Positions 1 through 7,437 are shown, counted from the stretch's first letter. The stretch is 64,000 nucleotides of DNA from Aphodomonas sp964553125 (GCA_964553125.1 CAZKJW010000001.1:25386-89385); one strand, 5' to 3'. Numbers and translations: made by a program. The notes: generated from the sequence alone by a model not told the origin.

Positions 1-1
1 G

Positions 2-1309
2 ATGACGCATCACACGCGCCAGAGCGCGCTCGGCCTGCCGTATATCACGACGAAAAGCTACGGCGGCAAGGAGTATCAGGTTTCCGAATACACAATGAGC
101 GAAATCATCGGCTCCGTATACGACCTCATGCGGGAAACCGGCAAAACGGAGGGCATTCTTTTTCTGGATGAAATCAACTGCGTCTCCGAAACGCTTGCGC
201 CGTGTATGCTCCAGTTCCTGCAATACAAGGTGTTCGGGCAGCACCGTGTGCCGCCGGGATGGATTCTGGTCACGGCGGGCAACCCGCCCGAATACAACAA
301 GTCCGTCCGCGATTTTGACATCGCCACATGGGACCGTCTCAAACGCATCGACGTGGAGCCGGATTACGAGGTGTGGAAGGCCTACGCGCGGAGCAAAGGC
401 GTGCATCCGTCGGTGACGACCTATCTGGCGGCGCGCAAGAAGGATTTCTTCAAGGTGGAAAACGCTGCCGACGGCAGGCATTTCGTCACCGCGCGTGGCT
501 GGGACGACCTGTCTGAGATGATCAAGCTGTACGAGGAGAACGGCATTGCCGTTGACGAGCGGCTGATCGGTCAGTATCTGCAGGACAGAAGGACGGCGCG
601 CGACTTCGCGCTTTACTATGACCTGTTCAACAAGTATCGCAGCGACTACCGGATTGACTCCATTCTCGAGGGTGAGATCAGCGAGACGATCGTGCTCCGC
701 GCCCAGCGCGCGCAGATGGACGAGCGGCTTTCCGTGCTGGGGCTGCTTTTCGACGCGGTGCTGGCCAAGCTGAAGGCCGTGTGCGAGACGGAGAATGTGC
801 TTGAAAAGCTATCCGGAACGCTTCGCGCGCTCCGGGACGCGCCGGGCGATATGGCGCAGGCGCTGGACGAGCGCATTCAGGCATATGCCGCGGACATGGA
901 AGCCGGAAGGCGGGCGTCCTCGCTGTCCCAGCAGGCGCAGCGGGAGATTCAGCGCGTGATGCGGACGCTGGAAACCTACCGCGCCGAATGGCTGACGAGT
1001 CCGGCGCAGGCGGGCGAAGGGTTCGCGTGGCTCAAGGCGCGCTTTGCGCGGGAGGTGGAGGCGCTGCGCAGCGAGGCGAAACAGGCCGGGCAGGCGCTGG
1101 AGAACGCGTTCCGCTTCTGCGAGAAAGCGTTTGAGGACGGCGACGAGGTGCTGATCTTCGTCACGGAGCTGACCGCCGATTACAGCAGCGCGCGCTTCAT
1201 CGGCCACTATGGCTGCGACAGCTACTACATGCACAACAAGGAGCTGCAATTCGAGCAGCGGCAGACGGAGATTATCAAGCGGATTGACCAGATGGACTGG
1301 AGCCTGTGA
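2..1309 (+). CDS. MoxR-type AAA+ ATPase, C-terminal part (5' end outside window)
   Basis: The visible 435 residues continue a gene that starts before the window. ILFLDEINC (about residues 52-60) is the Walker B motif, TAGNPPEYN (about 91-99) fits sensor 1, and WDRLKRIDVEPDY follows in the usual MoxR order; the Walker A loop must lie upstream. The remaining ~250 residues are charged and predicted helical (FVTARGWDDLSEMI, then heptad-like stretches). MoxR ATPases act as chaperones that load cofactors or remodel partners, usually beside a VWA-domain protein. Here the next gene starts 17 bases downstream and is co-directional, so they probably share a transcript. The family call is safe; substrate and partner are unknown. 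Confidence 0.85.
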   Translation: MTHHTRQSALGLPYITTKSYGGKEYQVSEYTMSEIIGSVYDLMRETGKTEGILFLDEINCVSETLAPCMLQFLQYKVFGQHRVPPGWILVTAGNPPEYNKSVRDFDIATWDRLKRIDVEPDYEVWKAYARSKGVHPSVTTYLAARKKDFFKVENAADGRHFVTARGWDDLSEMIKLYEENGIAVDERLIGQYLQDRRTARDFALYYDLFNKYRSDYRIDSILEGEISETIVLRAQRAQMDERLSVLGLLFDAVLAKLKAVCETENVLEKLSGTLRALRDAPGDMAQALDERIQAYAADMEAGRRASSLSQQAQREIQRVMRTLETYRAEWLTSPAQAGEGFAWLKARFAREVEALRSEAKQAGQALENAFRFCEKAFEDGDEVLIFVTELTADYSSARFIGHYGCDSYYMHNKELQFEQRQTEIIKRIDQMDWSL

Positions 1310-1326
1310 CGGGAGGAGGAACGGCA

Positions 1327-1812
1327 ATGACCTTTGCGCAGTATCAGGCGCTGATCGGAGCGGGCGGCGAAGTCGCTTCCCTGCAGAAGCAATACCTTCT
1401 GCCGGTCATCATGGAGGAGAAGGAAGCGTTTATCAGGGCCGAATACGGCCGGCTTCAGAGCGTGATGGGCTCGGAATACCACGAGGGGGAGACGACGCAC
1501 GTTTTCCACCCGCTGCCCGAAGCCGCGCAGGGCGAGGAGAGGGTGCTTGGAAACCCGCAGGAGCTGGAGCTTGCGGAGCTGGCGATGCTGCCGCATCTGA
1601 GCAGGAGAATCCCGCGGCTGGGCACGGTGAGCGTCATGCCGCTGTTTCAGGCGTATCCGGCGGACAGCTTCCGCCTGCAGCTGCTCGCCGACGCGCATGA
1701 GCGCGTCATGATCGGTATGCCGCTGACGGACGTGCAGGCAAAGACGCTTCTCAACGGCCATGCGGAATACATGCTGAGCAAGCAGCCGCAGGAGGTTGTG
1801 GTCATCAAATAA
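1327..1812 (+). CDS. Hypothetical protein downstream of MoxR ATPase
   Basis: A 161-residue soluble protein that I do not recognise. The start ATG is set by GGAGGAGGAACGGCA just before it; a longer reading from 1306 would bury this site. There is no signal peptide or membrane segment. The middle is acidic and the C-terminus (VMIGMPLTDVQAKTLLNGHAEY) looks helical. It lies between the ATPase and the next gene with gaps of 17 bases on each side, so it is probably part of the same operon and may be the ATPase's partner, but nothing in the sequence shows this directly. Confidence 0.7.
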   Translation: MTFAQYQALIGAGGEVASLQKQYLLPVIMEEKEAFIRAEYGRLQSVMGSEYHEGETTHVFHPLPEAAQGEERVLGNPQELELAELAMLPHLSRRIPRLGTVSVMPLFQAYPADSFRLQLLADAHERVMIGMPLTDVQAKTLLNGHAEYMLSKQPQEVVVIK

Positions 1813-1829
1813 GAGGGGAGAGAGAGCCA

Positions 1830-2837
1830 ATGGCGGAGATGGGCATTTACAGCGCTTTGGCGGAGAACGCGCCCAAAGCGGCTGCATATGTTCGGGAGCA
1901 GCTGCGGGGTGCTGCGCAGTACGATATCGACGAGGTGCTTTATGCAGTCGGCGAGGTGTTCGGGATGATTGCGGCCGCAGATGCGGCGCATGGCGCCGTA
2001 AACATCAAGGTGGAGAACACATACAAGGGGATCTGCGTTCAGTTCATACACGCAGGCCCCATTCTGAATCCATGTCCGGAGGAGCCGCAGAGCCGGGTGC
2101 GCCGCGAGATGGACGAGATTTCCTTTGAATTCAAATACGGCCGAAATGTTCTGACCGTGTTTCGAAGAAAAAACACACACGAGGTGAGAGAGATGAAAGG
2201 GACGATCGAAATCAACGGGAAGAAGCTCTGCGCAGGCACGGCGATTGCAGTTGTGGACGGCGCGACGCAGGCAGAGGTGCTGGCGCAGCTTGGCGCGCTG
2301 GACGCTTCCGCCGTCGCGGTGGAATGGCGCATCGACAGCTATGCGGACGTGTTTGAAATCAAGCAGATGCCCGCGGCGCTTTCCGCAGTGCGCGGCGCGC
2401 TCGGGGATCGGGTGCTGATGTATACGTTCCGCGATAAGCGGATCGGCGGCGCGCATCCGACCTCCTGCATGTATGCGACCCGCCTGAACAACCTCGCGCT
2501 TCAGCCGGGCGAGGCGGATCTGGTGACGGTGGAGTGGTACAGCGAGCTGGACGCCGCGAAGGCCAACATCAGCCACATTCATCAGGCGGGCAAGCTGGCC
2601 GTGGCTTCGTGGTGCGACGGCGAAACGCTGCCCGACGCGGCGAGCATTGAGGCGAAGCTCGCTTCCATGCTGGAGTCTGGCGCGGACGTGCTGGAATACG
2701 GCGCGGTGTGCGAAGGCGAGGAAGAAAAGGCCGCGCTGGTTCGCGCGCTGAAGGCGTTCAAGCAGGCGCATGAGGATGTTTGCCTGATTTGCTCGGCAAA
2801 GGATAAAACCGGCAGGGAGACCAAGACGGTTCTGTAA
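1830..2837 (+). CDS. Two-part protein: possible anti-sigma-type ATPase domain + degenerate type I 3-dehydroquinate dehydratase-like domain
   Basis: 335 residues. Residues ~1-118 look like a short GHKL/anti-sigma-type ATPase domain (weak call). From ~125 the sequence follows type I dehydroquinate dehydratase (AroD): a segment ending VEWRIDSY near 165 and YTFRDKRIGG near 197 match the first conserved strands. The catalytic histidine region reads ASWCD instead of the usual S-Y-H-D/N, and the Schiff-base lysine strand reads ADVLEYGAVC, so both catalytic residues seem lost. An internal ATG at 2193 is in frame and preceded by GAGGTG six bases upstream, so the second domain may also be made alone. 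Shikimate-pathway activity is doubtful. Confidence is good for the AroD-like half and low for the first half. Confidence 0.6.
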   Translation: MAEMGIYSALAENAPKAAAYVREQLRGAAQYDIDEVLYAVGEVFGMIAAADAAHGAVNIKVENTYKGICVQFIHAGPILNPCPEEPQSRVRREMDEISFEFKYGRNVLTVFRRKNTHEVREMKGTIEINGKKLCAGTAIAVVDGATQAEVLAQLGALDASAVAVEWRIDSYADVFEIKQMPAALSAVRGALGDRVLMYTFRDKRIGGAHPTSCMYATRLNNLALQPGEADLVTVEWYSELDAAKANISHIHQAGKLAVASWCDGETLPDAASIEAKLASMLESGADVLEYGAVCEGEEEKAALVRALKAFKQAHEDVCLICSAKDKTGRETKTVL

Positions 2838-2966
2838 CGGAAAACCGCTTGGGCGAAGAAAAAACGAATAGCAGAAAAAGCTGTACCGTTTTGTTGCGGG
2901 AGGGCTAAAAGCTCTCATATCCTTGTACCCAAACTTCAACACAAAAGAAAGATAGGGGAAATTGAT

Positions 2967-3422
2967 ATGAAAAAGTTGACGAAATTTGACCTTGTGCTCA
3001 ATCTGTGGATCTCGGTTATCATCAACGTTGCGCTGAGCATCGCGCTGCCCATCATTGCCATGGGCGCGCTGACGTTCGGGATGTTCATCAAGGGCTTTGC
3101 AATCGCGTTCCCCGTGAGCACCATTCTGGTGCTGGTGCTGCCGATTGTGCCTCTGGGAAACCGCTTTGCGGCCGCGCTCGGCGCGAAGCCGAACACGCCC
3201 GTGTTCACGCTGCTTTCCACGATCGTGCTCGCCGCGCTGCTCGGAACGTTGATGAGCCTGCTGATGACCGCTGTCAACGCGGGCATAGGCCCGTGGTTTG
3301 TAAGCGCATGGCTGTCCTGCTATCCGCTGGTTCTGCTGACCGTGTATCTTTCCGCGCTGCTGGGGATTTTTACCGGCGTGCCGGTGACGAAGAAGCTGGT
3401 CGGCGCGCCCAAGGGACACTGA
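2967..3422 (+). CDS. DUF2798-family membrane protein
   Basis: 151 residues with four hydrophobic segments (about 10-32, 40-62, 80-103, 114-135). The arrangement, two similar halves each with a long hairpin and conserved polar residues such as FIKGF and the ending TGVPVTKKL, matches the DUF2798 family of small bacterial inner-membrane proteins of unknown function. The start ATG follows AGGGGAAATTGAT. About 130 bases separate it from the previous gene and a perfect hairpin follows the stop codon, so it is probably its own unit. Confidence 0.75.
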   Translation: MKKLTKFDLVLNLWISVIINVALSIALPIIAMGALTFGMFIKGFAIAFPVSTILVLVLPIVPLGNRFAAALGAKPNTPVFTLLSTIVLAALLGTLMSLLMTAVNAGIGPWFVSAWLSCYPLVLLTVYLSALLGIFTGVPVTKKLVGAPKGH

Positions 3423-3432
3423 TTCTTTCTCC

Positions 3433-3465
3433 GTACCCGACCCGGACAGGCTCCGGGTCGGGTAC
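3433..3465 (+). terminator. Perfect 13-bp hairpin between DUF2798 gene and trigger-factor-like gene
   Basis: GTACCCGACCCGG (3433-3445) and its exact complement (3453-3465) flank a 7-base loop. No T-run follows on either strand, so it is not a standard intrinsic terminator. The right arm ends 8 bases before the AAGGAGG ribosome binding site (3474-3480) of the next gene. It could end the upstream transcript, protect an mRNA end, or regulate translation of the downstream gene. Confidence 0.6.
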
Positions 3466-3486
3466 GCAAATACAAGGAGGCATACT

Positions 3487-4596
3487 GTGATCATACTCAA
3501 CAGTCACAACGAGCGTGGAAAGCTCTCCGCAACGCTTCGCATTGAACGGGACGAATTCTCGCAGGCGCTTGCCGACGCGTATATGGACGATACGGAACAC
3601 TATGTGGTTCCCGGCTATGCGCCGGGGCTTGCGCCGCGTGAGGAGATCGAAAAGCTATACGGAGAGACGGCGCTTTTTGACGAGGCACTCGATCGCTGCG
3701 TGCCGAAGATGTATAACGAGTATCTCGTGCAGGAAGGCGTGCGGATTATCGGCCGCCCCAAGCTGATCAGCGTGACATGGATGGAGGGCGGCGGCGCCGC
3801 CTTTACCGTGGAAGCGGACGTGTATCCGGAGGTGAAGCTGGGGCAGTATAAGGGGCTGAAGGTCGAGGGCGCGTTTGAAAACGACGAAGCCTTTGAGGCG
3901 GCGGCCCTGACGCTTGCCTGCCGCAACATGGAAGCGAACGTGCCGGACGGCATGGTGGAGCAGAAGCTGGATGCCATGCTCGCCGGCGAAAAAATGCAGA
4001 TGGGGCAGGATGCGATTTATCACGTGTTGTCCGACTGCACCGCCATTCTCAAGGCGATTTACGAAGCGTGCGATGTGAACAGGCCGCTGGGGCAGATTCA
4101 GGCGGAAGCGATGGACGTCATGCTTCAGACGGTGTCGGGGGACAATCAGACGATTTCCGCCGAGCGCTTTGAGGCGCTGCTCGCCGAGCTGGTCGAGCGG
4201 TATCGCCCGATTCCGAAGCATTTCCATGCGACGCTGGAGCAGATCACGGAGAAACGCCGCAGGCAAAAGGCTGCCTTGCAGCCCGAAGCCCGGATTGACG
4301 AGGCGTTCAAAGCGTATCTGGGATCTATCGAGCTGACGGAGCCGCTCTGGCGCAAGGAGAGAAAGCCGCAGGCCGCGCAGGCCGCGCGGTTTGACCTGAT
4401 GCTCGCCGCCGTTGCCGAGGCGGAAGCGCTGCGCGTGAGCGAGGAAGAAATGCAGGACGCGCTTTTGACGATTGCGCGGCAGTGCGGCATGGAGCCGGAT
4501 GAAGTGATGGCGGCGATTGATCCGGAACCGGTTCGCCAGCAGCTTCTGCGCGATAAGGCGCGCGGACTGATCGTCGCGTCCGCGTGCCGCGCGTGA
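3487..4596 (+). CDS. Trigger-factor-like chaperone lacking the FKBP/PPIase domain
   Basis: 369 residues, GTG start placed by AAGGAGG seven bases upstream. The N-terminal ~115 residues match the ribosome-docking domain of trigger factor in layout, including a VPGYAPGLAPREEIEKLYG segment where Tig has its ribosome-binding signature region; the loop that docks on ribosomal protein L23 is altered. The C-terminal ~230 residues match the helical substrate-holding domain (MVEQKLDAML, then AEAEALRVSEEEM near the end). The FKBP-fold middle is absent, so it should hold nascent or unfolded chains without prolyl isomerase activity. The chromosome presumably has a full tig elsewhere. Confidence 0.75.
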   Translation: MIILNSHNERGKLSATLRIERDEFSQALADAYMDDTEHYVVPGYAPGLAPREEIEKLYGETALFDEALDRCVPKMYNEYLVQEGVRIIGRPKLISVTWMEGGGAAFTVEADVYPEVKLGQYKGLKVEGAFENDEAFEAAALTLACRNMEANVPDGMVEQKLDAMLAGEKMQMGQDAIYHVLSDCTAILKAIYEACDVNRPLGQIQAEAMDVMLQTVSGDNQTISAERFEALLAELVERYRPIPKHFHATLEQITEKRRRQKAALQPEARIDEAFKAYLGSIELTEPLWRKERKPQAAQAARFDLMLAAVAEAEALRVSEEEMQDALLTIARQCGMEPDEVMAAIDPEPVRQQLLRDKARGLIVASACRA

Positions 4597-4609
4597 GGAG
4601 GGACGGAGC

Positions 4610-5464
4610 ATGAAAAGAACGGTGCTCTTTGGCGCGGGACAAATGGGCGCGATGGGCGCGTGGCTGCTCGGCGGCGATCACCGGATCGTATGCTTTGCCG
4701 ATAACGCGCCCGAAAGGCAGGGCGGCACGCTTTGCGGCATACCGATTCTTTCCCCGGAGCAGAGCCTGATGACCGAGCCAGCCTGCTTCTGCCTGTGCGT
4801 GCTGGACGACGAGCGCGCCGGACAGATGGAGAACCAGCTTCGCGCGCTGGGCTTCTGCGGCGACGTGCTGCGCCTGAGCGCGCTGATTCCATTTGACGCG
4901 CGCGTCGCGACCATGCGTATGCTCGCTGAGGAAATTCACGCGCGCAATGTGCCGGGCGACGTGGCGGAGCTGGGCGTATACCGCGGAGAGTTCGCGGTAC
5001 ACATCAACGCGGCGTTCCCCGACAGGATGCTGCATCTGTTCGACACGTTTGAAGGCTTTCCGGAGCAGGACGTGGCGACGGAAAGGCAGCTGGGGCTATC
5101 GCGCGCCGCGGCCGGGGACTTTGGCGGCATCACGCAGAATATCGTCTGGAAGACGGTGCCCTATCCGGACATGACCGTCACCTACAAGGGCTATTTTCCG
5201 GATACGTTCCCGCCCTGCGCGGACAAGCAGTTCGCTTTCGTCTCCATCGACGCGGACTTGTACGCGCCGACTGCGGCGGCGCTGCCGCTTTTCTGGGAGC
5301 GGCTTTCGCCCGGCGGAGCCATCATCGTGCACGACTATGACAGCGCGCAGTTTCCCGGCGCGGGGAAAGCGGTGCGGGAGTTTTGCCGGAGGACGGGCGT
5401 GCGCGCCATCCCCCTGTGCGACCTGCACGCCAGCGCCCTGCTGGCGAAGGCGTACAGCGACTGA
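4610..5464 (+). CDS. TylF/MycF-type O-methyltransferase with N-terminal nucleotide-binding-like domain
   Basis: 284 residues; start ATG behind GAGGAGGGACGGAGC, 13 bases after the previous stop. Residues 1-90 form a Rossmann-like segment (VLFGAGQMGAMGAWLL, then FADNAPERQGGTLCGIPILSP) of the type seen in sugar-modifying proteins. From ~100 on the sequence follows the macrocin O-methyltransferase family: GDVAELGVYRGEFA is the SAM-binding loop, FDTFEGFP, VSIDADLYAPT and GGAIIVHDYDS are the conserved metal and substrate strands. It probably methylates a sugar or small polyketide-like substrate; the exact substrate cannot be read from sequence. Confidence 0.85.
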   Translation: MKRTVLFGAGQMGAMGAWLLGGDHRIVCFADNAPERQGGTLCGIPILSPEQSLMTEPACFCLCVLDDERAGQMENQLRALGFCGDVLRLSALIPFDARVATMRMLAEEIHARNVPGDVAELGVYRGEFAVHINAAFPDRMLHLFDTFEGFPEQDVATERQLGLSRAAAGDFGGITQNIVWKTVPYPDMTVTYKGYFPDTFPPCADKQFAFVSIDADLYAPTAAALPLFWERLSPGGAIIVHDYDSAQFPGAGKAVREFCRRTGVRAIPLCDLHASALLAKAYSD

Positions 5465-5606
5465 AAAGGCATAACGGCCAAAGCGCCGGGGCTGGCAGAG
5501 AGGATTTATTTGCCGCATGGCGGCAATATGGCAAGGCGACCGGCAGGAGTGCTCGAGCACTGCATATATTCCAGACTTCATGCAGCAGGAGCGCTGTATG
5601 GCGTAA
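5465..5606. other. Intergenic stretch, no supported gene
   Basis: Between the methyltransferase stop codon and the LysR-like remnant I see no open frame with a ribosome binding site. A short fragment in another frame (reading SVFISGGDS near 5600) could be the upstream part of the same decayed regulator. Confidence 0.5.
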
Positions 5607-5759
5607 GCGTTTTCATATCTGGCGGCGATTCCGATTGAACCGCGGATCCCGTGCTATGCAGGCATTGCCTATATGAAAAAAGCCAAGCCCGCAGTGCAGG
5701 ATTTTGTCCGCTATATATGCGAGCACATGGATGAAATCTCTCAGGCGTATCCGCAGTGA
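5607..5759 (+). pseudogene. C-terminal remnant of a LysR-type regulator (tentative)
   Basis: Reading from just after a TAA (5604-5606), fifty codons give IPIEPRIPCYAGIAY then KKAKPAVQDFVRYICEHMDE, ending at TGA 5757-5759. The order (a short I-P-I strand, then an A-Y-strand, then a final amphipathic helix) is that of the end of a LysR effector-binding domain. No N-terminal DNA-binding part or start codon is present upstream. It is either a gene remnant or the result of poor assembly near the contig end. Confidence 0.45.
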
Positions 5760-5830
5760 GAGAATCCGGAAACAAATCGAAGCAGGGCAGAGAGAACGCA
5801 TGCTGCACTTCTCTGCAAGGGAGAGAAAAT

Positions 5831-5930
5831 NNNNNNNNNNNNNNNNNNNNNNNNNNNNNNNNNNNNNNNNNNNNNNNNNNNNNNNNNNNNNNNNNNNNNN
5901 NNNNNNNNNNNNNNNNNNNNNNNNNNNNNN
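5831..5930. other. Assembly gap (100 N)
   Basis: Exactly 100 N, the usual filler for a scaffold join of unknown length. The true distance and the true order of sequence on either side are not known, so reading frames that cross it are artefacts. Confidence 0.98.
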
Positions 5931-5932
5931 CG

Positions 5933-6202
5933 TTTGTCATCAAGCCATTCAAATTATGGGAAAACTTTGAACTGGACTTAAAAGTGATTGCGCCTTATGT
6001 TGAGGAAGGCGAGATTGAGCGACTTCGCTCGGAATGGGTTTTGATGAAGTACCGAAGCGACTATGACGCAATTTACGAGGATATTCGTGAAGTCCAAGAG
6101 CGTCAGGGAATATATTGCGTTGAATATAGTCTTGCAGGGATCCTTGAGAAAGGGCCTGATGGAGTTGCGCCAACGCCGATACGTGGCGGCGACGGTTTAT
6201 GA
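5933..6202 (+). CDS. Partial unidentified gene after the assembly gap
   Basis: The first complete codon after the gap opens a frame that runs 89 codons to TGA at 6200-6202. It contains a charged helical stretch (EEGEIERLRSEWVLMKYRSD) followed by YDAIYEDIREVQERQG. I do not recognise it. From about 6140 a second frame (ending 6290) reads on in a more protein-like way (LMELRQRRYVAATVYERQL), so a frameshift or decay around 6140 is possible. It lies outside the attachment core and therefore belongs to the chromosome or an older element. Confidence 0.4.
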   Translation, partial: FVIKPFKLWENFELDLKVIAPYVEEGEIERLRSEWVLMKYRSDYDAIYEDIREVQERQGIYCVEYSLAGILEKGPDGVAPTPIRGGDGL

Positions 6203-6339
6203 ACGGCAGCTGTGTTGCCATATTTATCCGGCGACGGTAGATTCGGCGGAATTTGCTGCATTCCAGAAACGTCCGCATTGCAGGGCGTGATAACAGCCCC
6301 GCGAAGCCGTATCCTGCGGAGCAGATACAGAAATAAAAA
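6203..6339. other. Intergenic stretch left of tRNA-Thr remnant
   Basis: No gene with a start and a ribosome binding site is visible here apart from the possible frameshifted continuation noted for the gene to the left. Confidence 0.5.
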
Positions 6340-6366
6340 GAAAGGACTCCAATGCAGAGTCCTTTC
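6340..6366 (-). terminator. Intrinsic terminator, minus strand
   Basis: A perfect 10-bp stem (GAAAGGACTC with GAGTCCTTTC, loop CAATGCA). On the minus strand it is followed by TTTTTATTTC. It is a second stop for transcription leaving the tRNA-Thr locus leftward. Confidence 0.75.
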
Positions 6367-6380
6367 AAAATTGTCTGAAA

Positions 6381-6407
6381 ACAAAAACCAGTCATTTCTG
6401 ACTGGTT
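6381..6407 (-). terminator. Intrinsic terminator just downstream of tRNA-Thr 3' end, minus strand
   Basis: Stem AACCAGTC/GACTGGTT with a six-base loop; on the minus strand TTTTTGTTTTC follows. Its position, three bases beyond the tRNA 3' CCA, is that of the original chromosomal terminator of tRNA-Thr, now separated from the complete tRNA by the prophage. Confidence 0.85.
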
Positions 6408-6409
6408 CA

Positions 6410-6454
6410 TGGAGCTGATAGCCAGATTCGAACTGGCGACCTCATCCTTACCAA
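6410..6454 (-). other. attL core: 3' part of tRNA-Thr(GGT)
   Basis: On the minus strand these 45 bases read from the tRNA-Thr anticodon loop (TTGGTAA, anticodon GGT) through anticodon stem, variable loop, T arm (GCCAGTTCGAATCTGGC) and acceptor strand to the encoded CCA end. The match to a bacterial tRNA-Thr stops right after the anticodon loop; phage sequence follows. No 5' half is present, so this is the remnant copy left by site-specific integration; the intact tRNA should lie just past the right end of the window. Confidence 0.9.
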
Positions 6455-6489
6455 TTATCCGTTATGGCAAATCATTTTAATACTATTGT

Positions 6490-6566
6490 ATGAAAGAGCG
6501 CGATCTTTTCTCAAGGGTATGCTTTGAATAAAGCTCCGTATCAAGCGAAGTTTTATTCAGAGTATA
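6490..6566 (-). promoter_or_regulatory. Inverted homologue of the integrase promoter/leader
   Basis: Read on the minus strand this segment has TATACT (complement of 6561-6566), TGAATAA, a hairpin (GAATAAA/TTTATTC), a CCTTGA-like block, then AAAAGATCGCGCTCTT. The same order occurs on the plus strand at 62677-62750, where TATACT is the -10 box of the integrase promoter. The last 16 bases are identical in both copies. The -35 box TTGACA is not conserved here. It points out of the prophage toward attL. Role unknown: shared regulator or recombination-protein site, or a decayed promoter. Confidence 0.55.
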
Positions 6567-6584
6567 GAAGGCGACTGCGTTCTC

Positions 6585-6612
6585 CGCGAAAGAAACAGGC
6601 ACTATTATGAAA
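6585..6612 (+). promoter_or_regulatory. P-box copy 1 (28-bp phage element, putative promoter)
   Basis: First of ten gapless copies. Invariant in all ten: CGCG at positions 1-4, AA at 6-7, CA at 12-13, TATG at 22-25 and A at 27; positions 14-18 are free. The ATG of the next gene is 30 bases after the box. Confidence 0.7.
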
Positions 6613-6642
6613 ACCTGATGATATTTCAAAGGAGATGGAACA

Positions 6643-6717
6643 ATGGTAGGAATTGTAGGTTGTGTGTTTATTGCTGTTGGAGCCATGCTGGTGGCGAAAT
6701 GGATTAAGGACGTCTGA
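6643..6717 (+). CDS. 24-residue single-span membrane peptide
   Basis: ATG behind AAAGGAGATGGAACA encodes 24 residues: a hydrophobic segment (about residues 2-18) and a short charged tail (KWIKDV). It forms a complete unit on its own: P-box upstream, terminator 5 bases downstream. Such peptides are common in the early blocks of phages of Firmicutes; a host-takeover or membrane-anchoring role is plausible but not shown. Confidence 0.65.
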   Translation: MVGIVGCVFIAVGAMLVAKWIKDV

Positions 6718-6722
6718 CGGAC

Positions 6723-6752
6723 AGAGCCCGATTGCAAGGGCTCTTTCTTTTT
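6723..6752 (+). terminator. Intrinsic terminator T1
   Basis: Stem AGAGCCC/GGGCTCT, loop GATTGCAA, then TTCTTTTT. The hairpin is identical to the one at 11645-11666, and the GCAAG(G) loop recurs in several terminators of this block. Confidence 0.9.
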
Positions 6753-6796
6753 GCCGCTATGCGCGCTATTCTAAGATAGAAGGGCTATTCTAAATT

Positions 6797-6888
6797 AAGG
6801 GAGTTCGAAGAAACGACTAAGGGCGAGGACACTCCAAAGGAGTACCGTAGCCTTGTATCCAGCGCCGCTTGCAAATCGGTGATGGGCG
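6797..6888 (+). ncRNA. Structured leader RNA, copy A of three
   Basis: About 92 bases, related to 9805-9888 and 15414-15504. Common core: GACTAAGG, GAGGACA, CCGYAGCC and a final GGGCG. Three stems keep pairing while bases change: the first is TTC/GAA here, GGC/GCC in B, CCC/GGG in C; the long-range stem is AAGG/CCTT here; the last has CCA/TGG outer and CCG/CGG inner pairs. Here an extra inner hairpin CTCC/GGAG sits in the middle. It lies after terminator T1 and before the gene starting at 7018. I could not match it to a known riboswitch class. Confidence 0.65.
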
Positions 6889-6930
6889 CAAAAAGAATCG
6901 GGGTGGCAGATGTGGCCTTCTTGTGTTTCG

Positions 6931-6967
6931 AAGGAGGGCATCGAGGGCGCGTGAGCCGCCTTCTTTA
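6931..6967 (+). terminator. Possible terminator or attenuator after leader RNA A
   Basis: GAAGG and GC near 6931-6939 can pair with GC and CCTTC near 6954-6963, followed by TTTAT. It lies between leader RNA A and the gene at 7018, where a conditional stop would make sense. The stem is imperfect. Confidence 0.4.
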
Positions 6968-7017
6968 TGGTCGAATTCTATATTAGCAAATGCTCACTAA
7001 GAAATGGAGGTACTCAT

Positions 7018-7437
7018 GTGGGTGCAGCGATTCGTCCTGAAATCTCTGTGAAAAACCGTTATTGGCTTCCTAAGCATCGTTATTACGAGCTGTATCATTT
7101 CTGCTTGCAATACCCGGAATGGAATAAGAACTATCTTTCGCTTGATGGATATTCTGCAAAATCCGGAAGCGTGGTTGAGCAACAGTGTTCATATGAAACG
7201 GTAGACCCAACCGTAGTTTATGCAGAAGCACGGCTATATTATCGTGAACGGATAGAGATGATCGAGAATGCGGCAAAGGAGGCCGCGGCAGATCTATATT
7301 TACCGATGCTTCGGGCAGTAACCGAAGGGATTTCTTACGAGCATCTGAACGCTCAGAGCAGAATACCGTGTTGCAAAGACGTATGGTATACGATCTACAG
7401 GCGATTCTTTTGGCTTCTTGACAAGGCGCGTAAATAA
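7018..7437 (+). CDS. Conserved phage protein, unknown function
   Basis: GTG start placed by TGGAGG seven bases upstream; the upstream ATG at 6967 lacks such a site. 139 residues, soluble, with an N-terminal block KNRYWLPKHRYYELYHFC and YPEWNK that I recognise from many phages of Firmicutes without a known role. The middle is acidic and helical (YYRERIEMIENAAKEAAADLY). It is the first gene after leader RNA A; its stop codon lies inside the next P-box. Confidence 0.7.
   Translation: MGAAIRPEISVKNRYWLPKHRYYELYHFCLQYPEWNKNYLSLDGYSAKSGSVVEQQCSYETVDPTVVYAEARLYYRERIEMIENAAKEAAADLYLPMLRAVTEGISYEHLNAQSRIPCCKDVWYTIYRRFFWLLDKARK

Noticed and set aside
1647..3500. 617-codon minus-strand reading frame across three chromosomal genes
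   Set aside because: Low-complexity His/Arg/Gln-rich translation, no ribosome site, and it lies opposite well-supported plus-strand genes; it is a frame left open by GC-rich codon use.
5578..6202. Reading frames running through the N run
   Set aside because: They join unrelated ends across 100 unknown bases.
6410..6454. A functional tRNA gene at the left end
   Set aside because: Only the 3' part from the anticodon loop onward is present; the 5' half does not follow.
6603..6611. TATTAT in the 28-bp elements as an ordinary sigma-70 -10 box
   Set aside because: No -35 box at the right distance in any copy, and in three copies the transcript would lack most of the ribosome binding site; kept only as an alternative.
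6714..6720. CTGACGG near the left end as another integrase arm site
   Set aside because: A single unpaired copy made of a stop codon and next bases; chance is sufficient.
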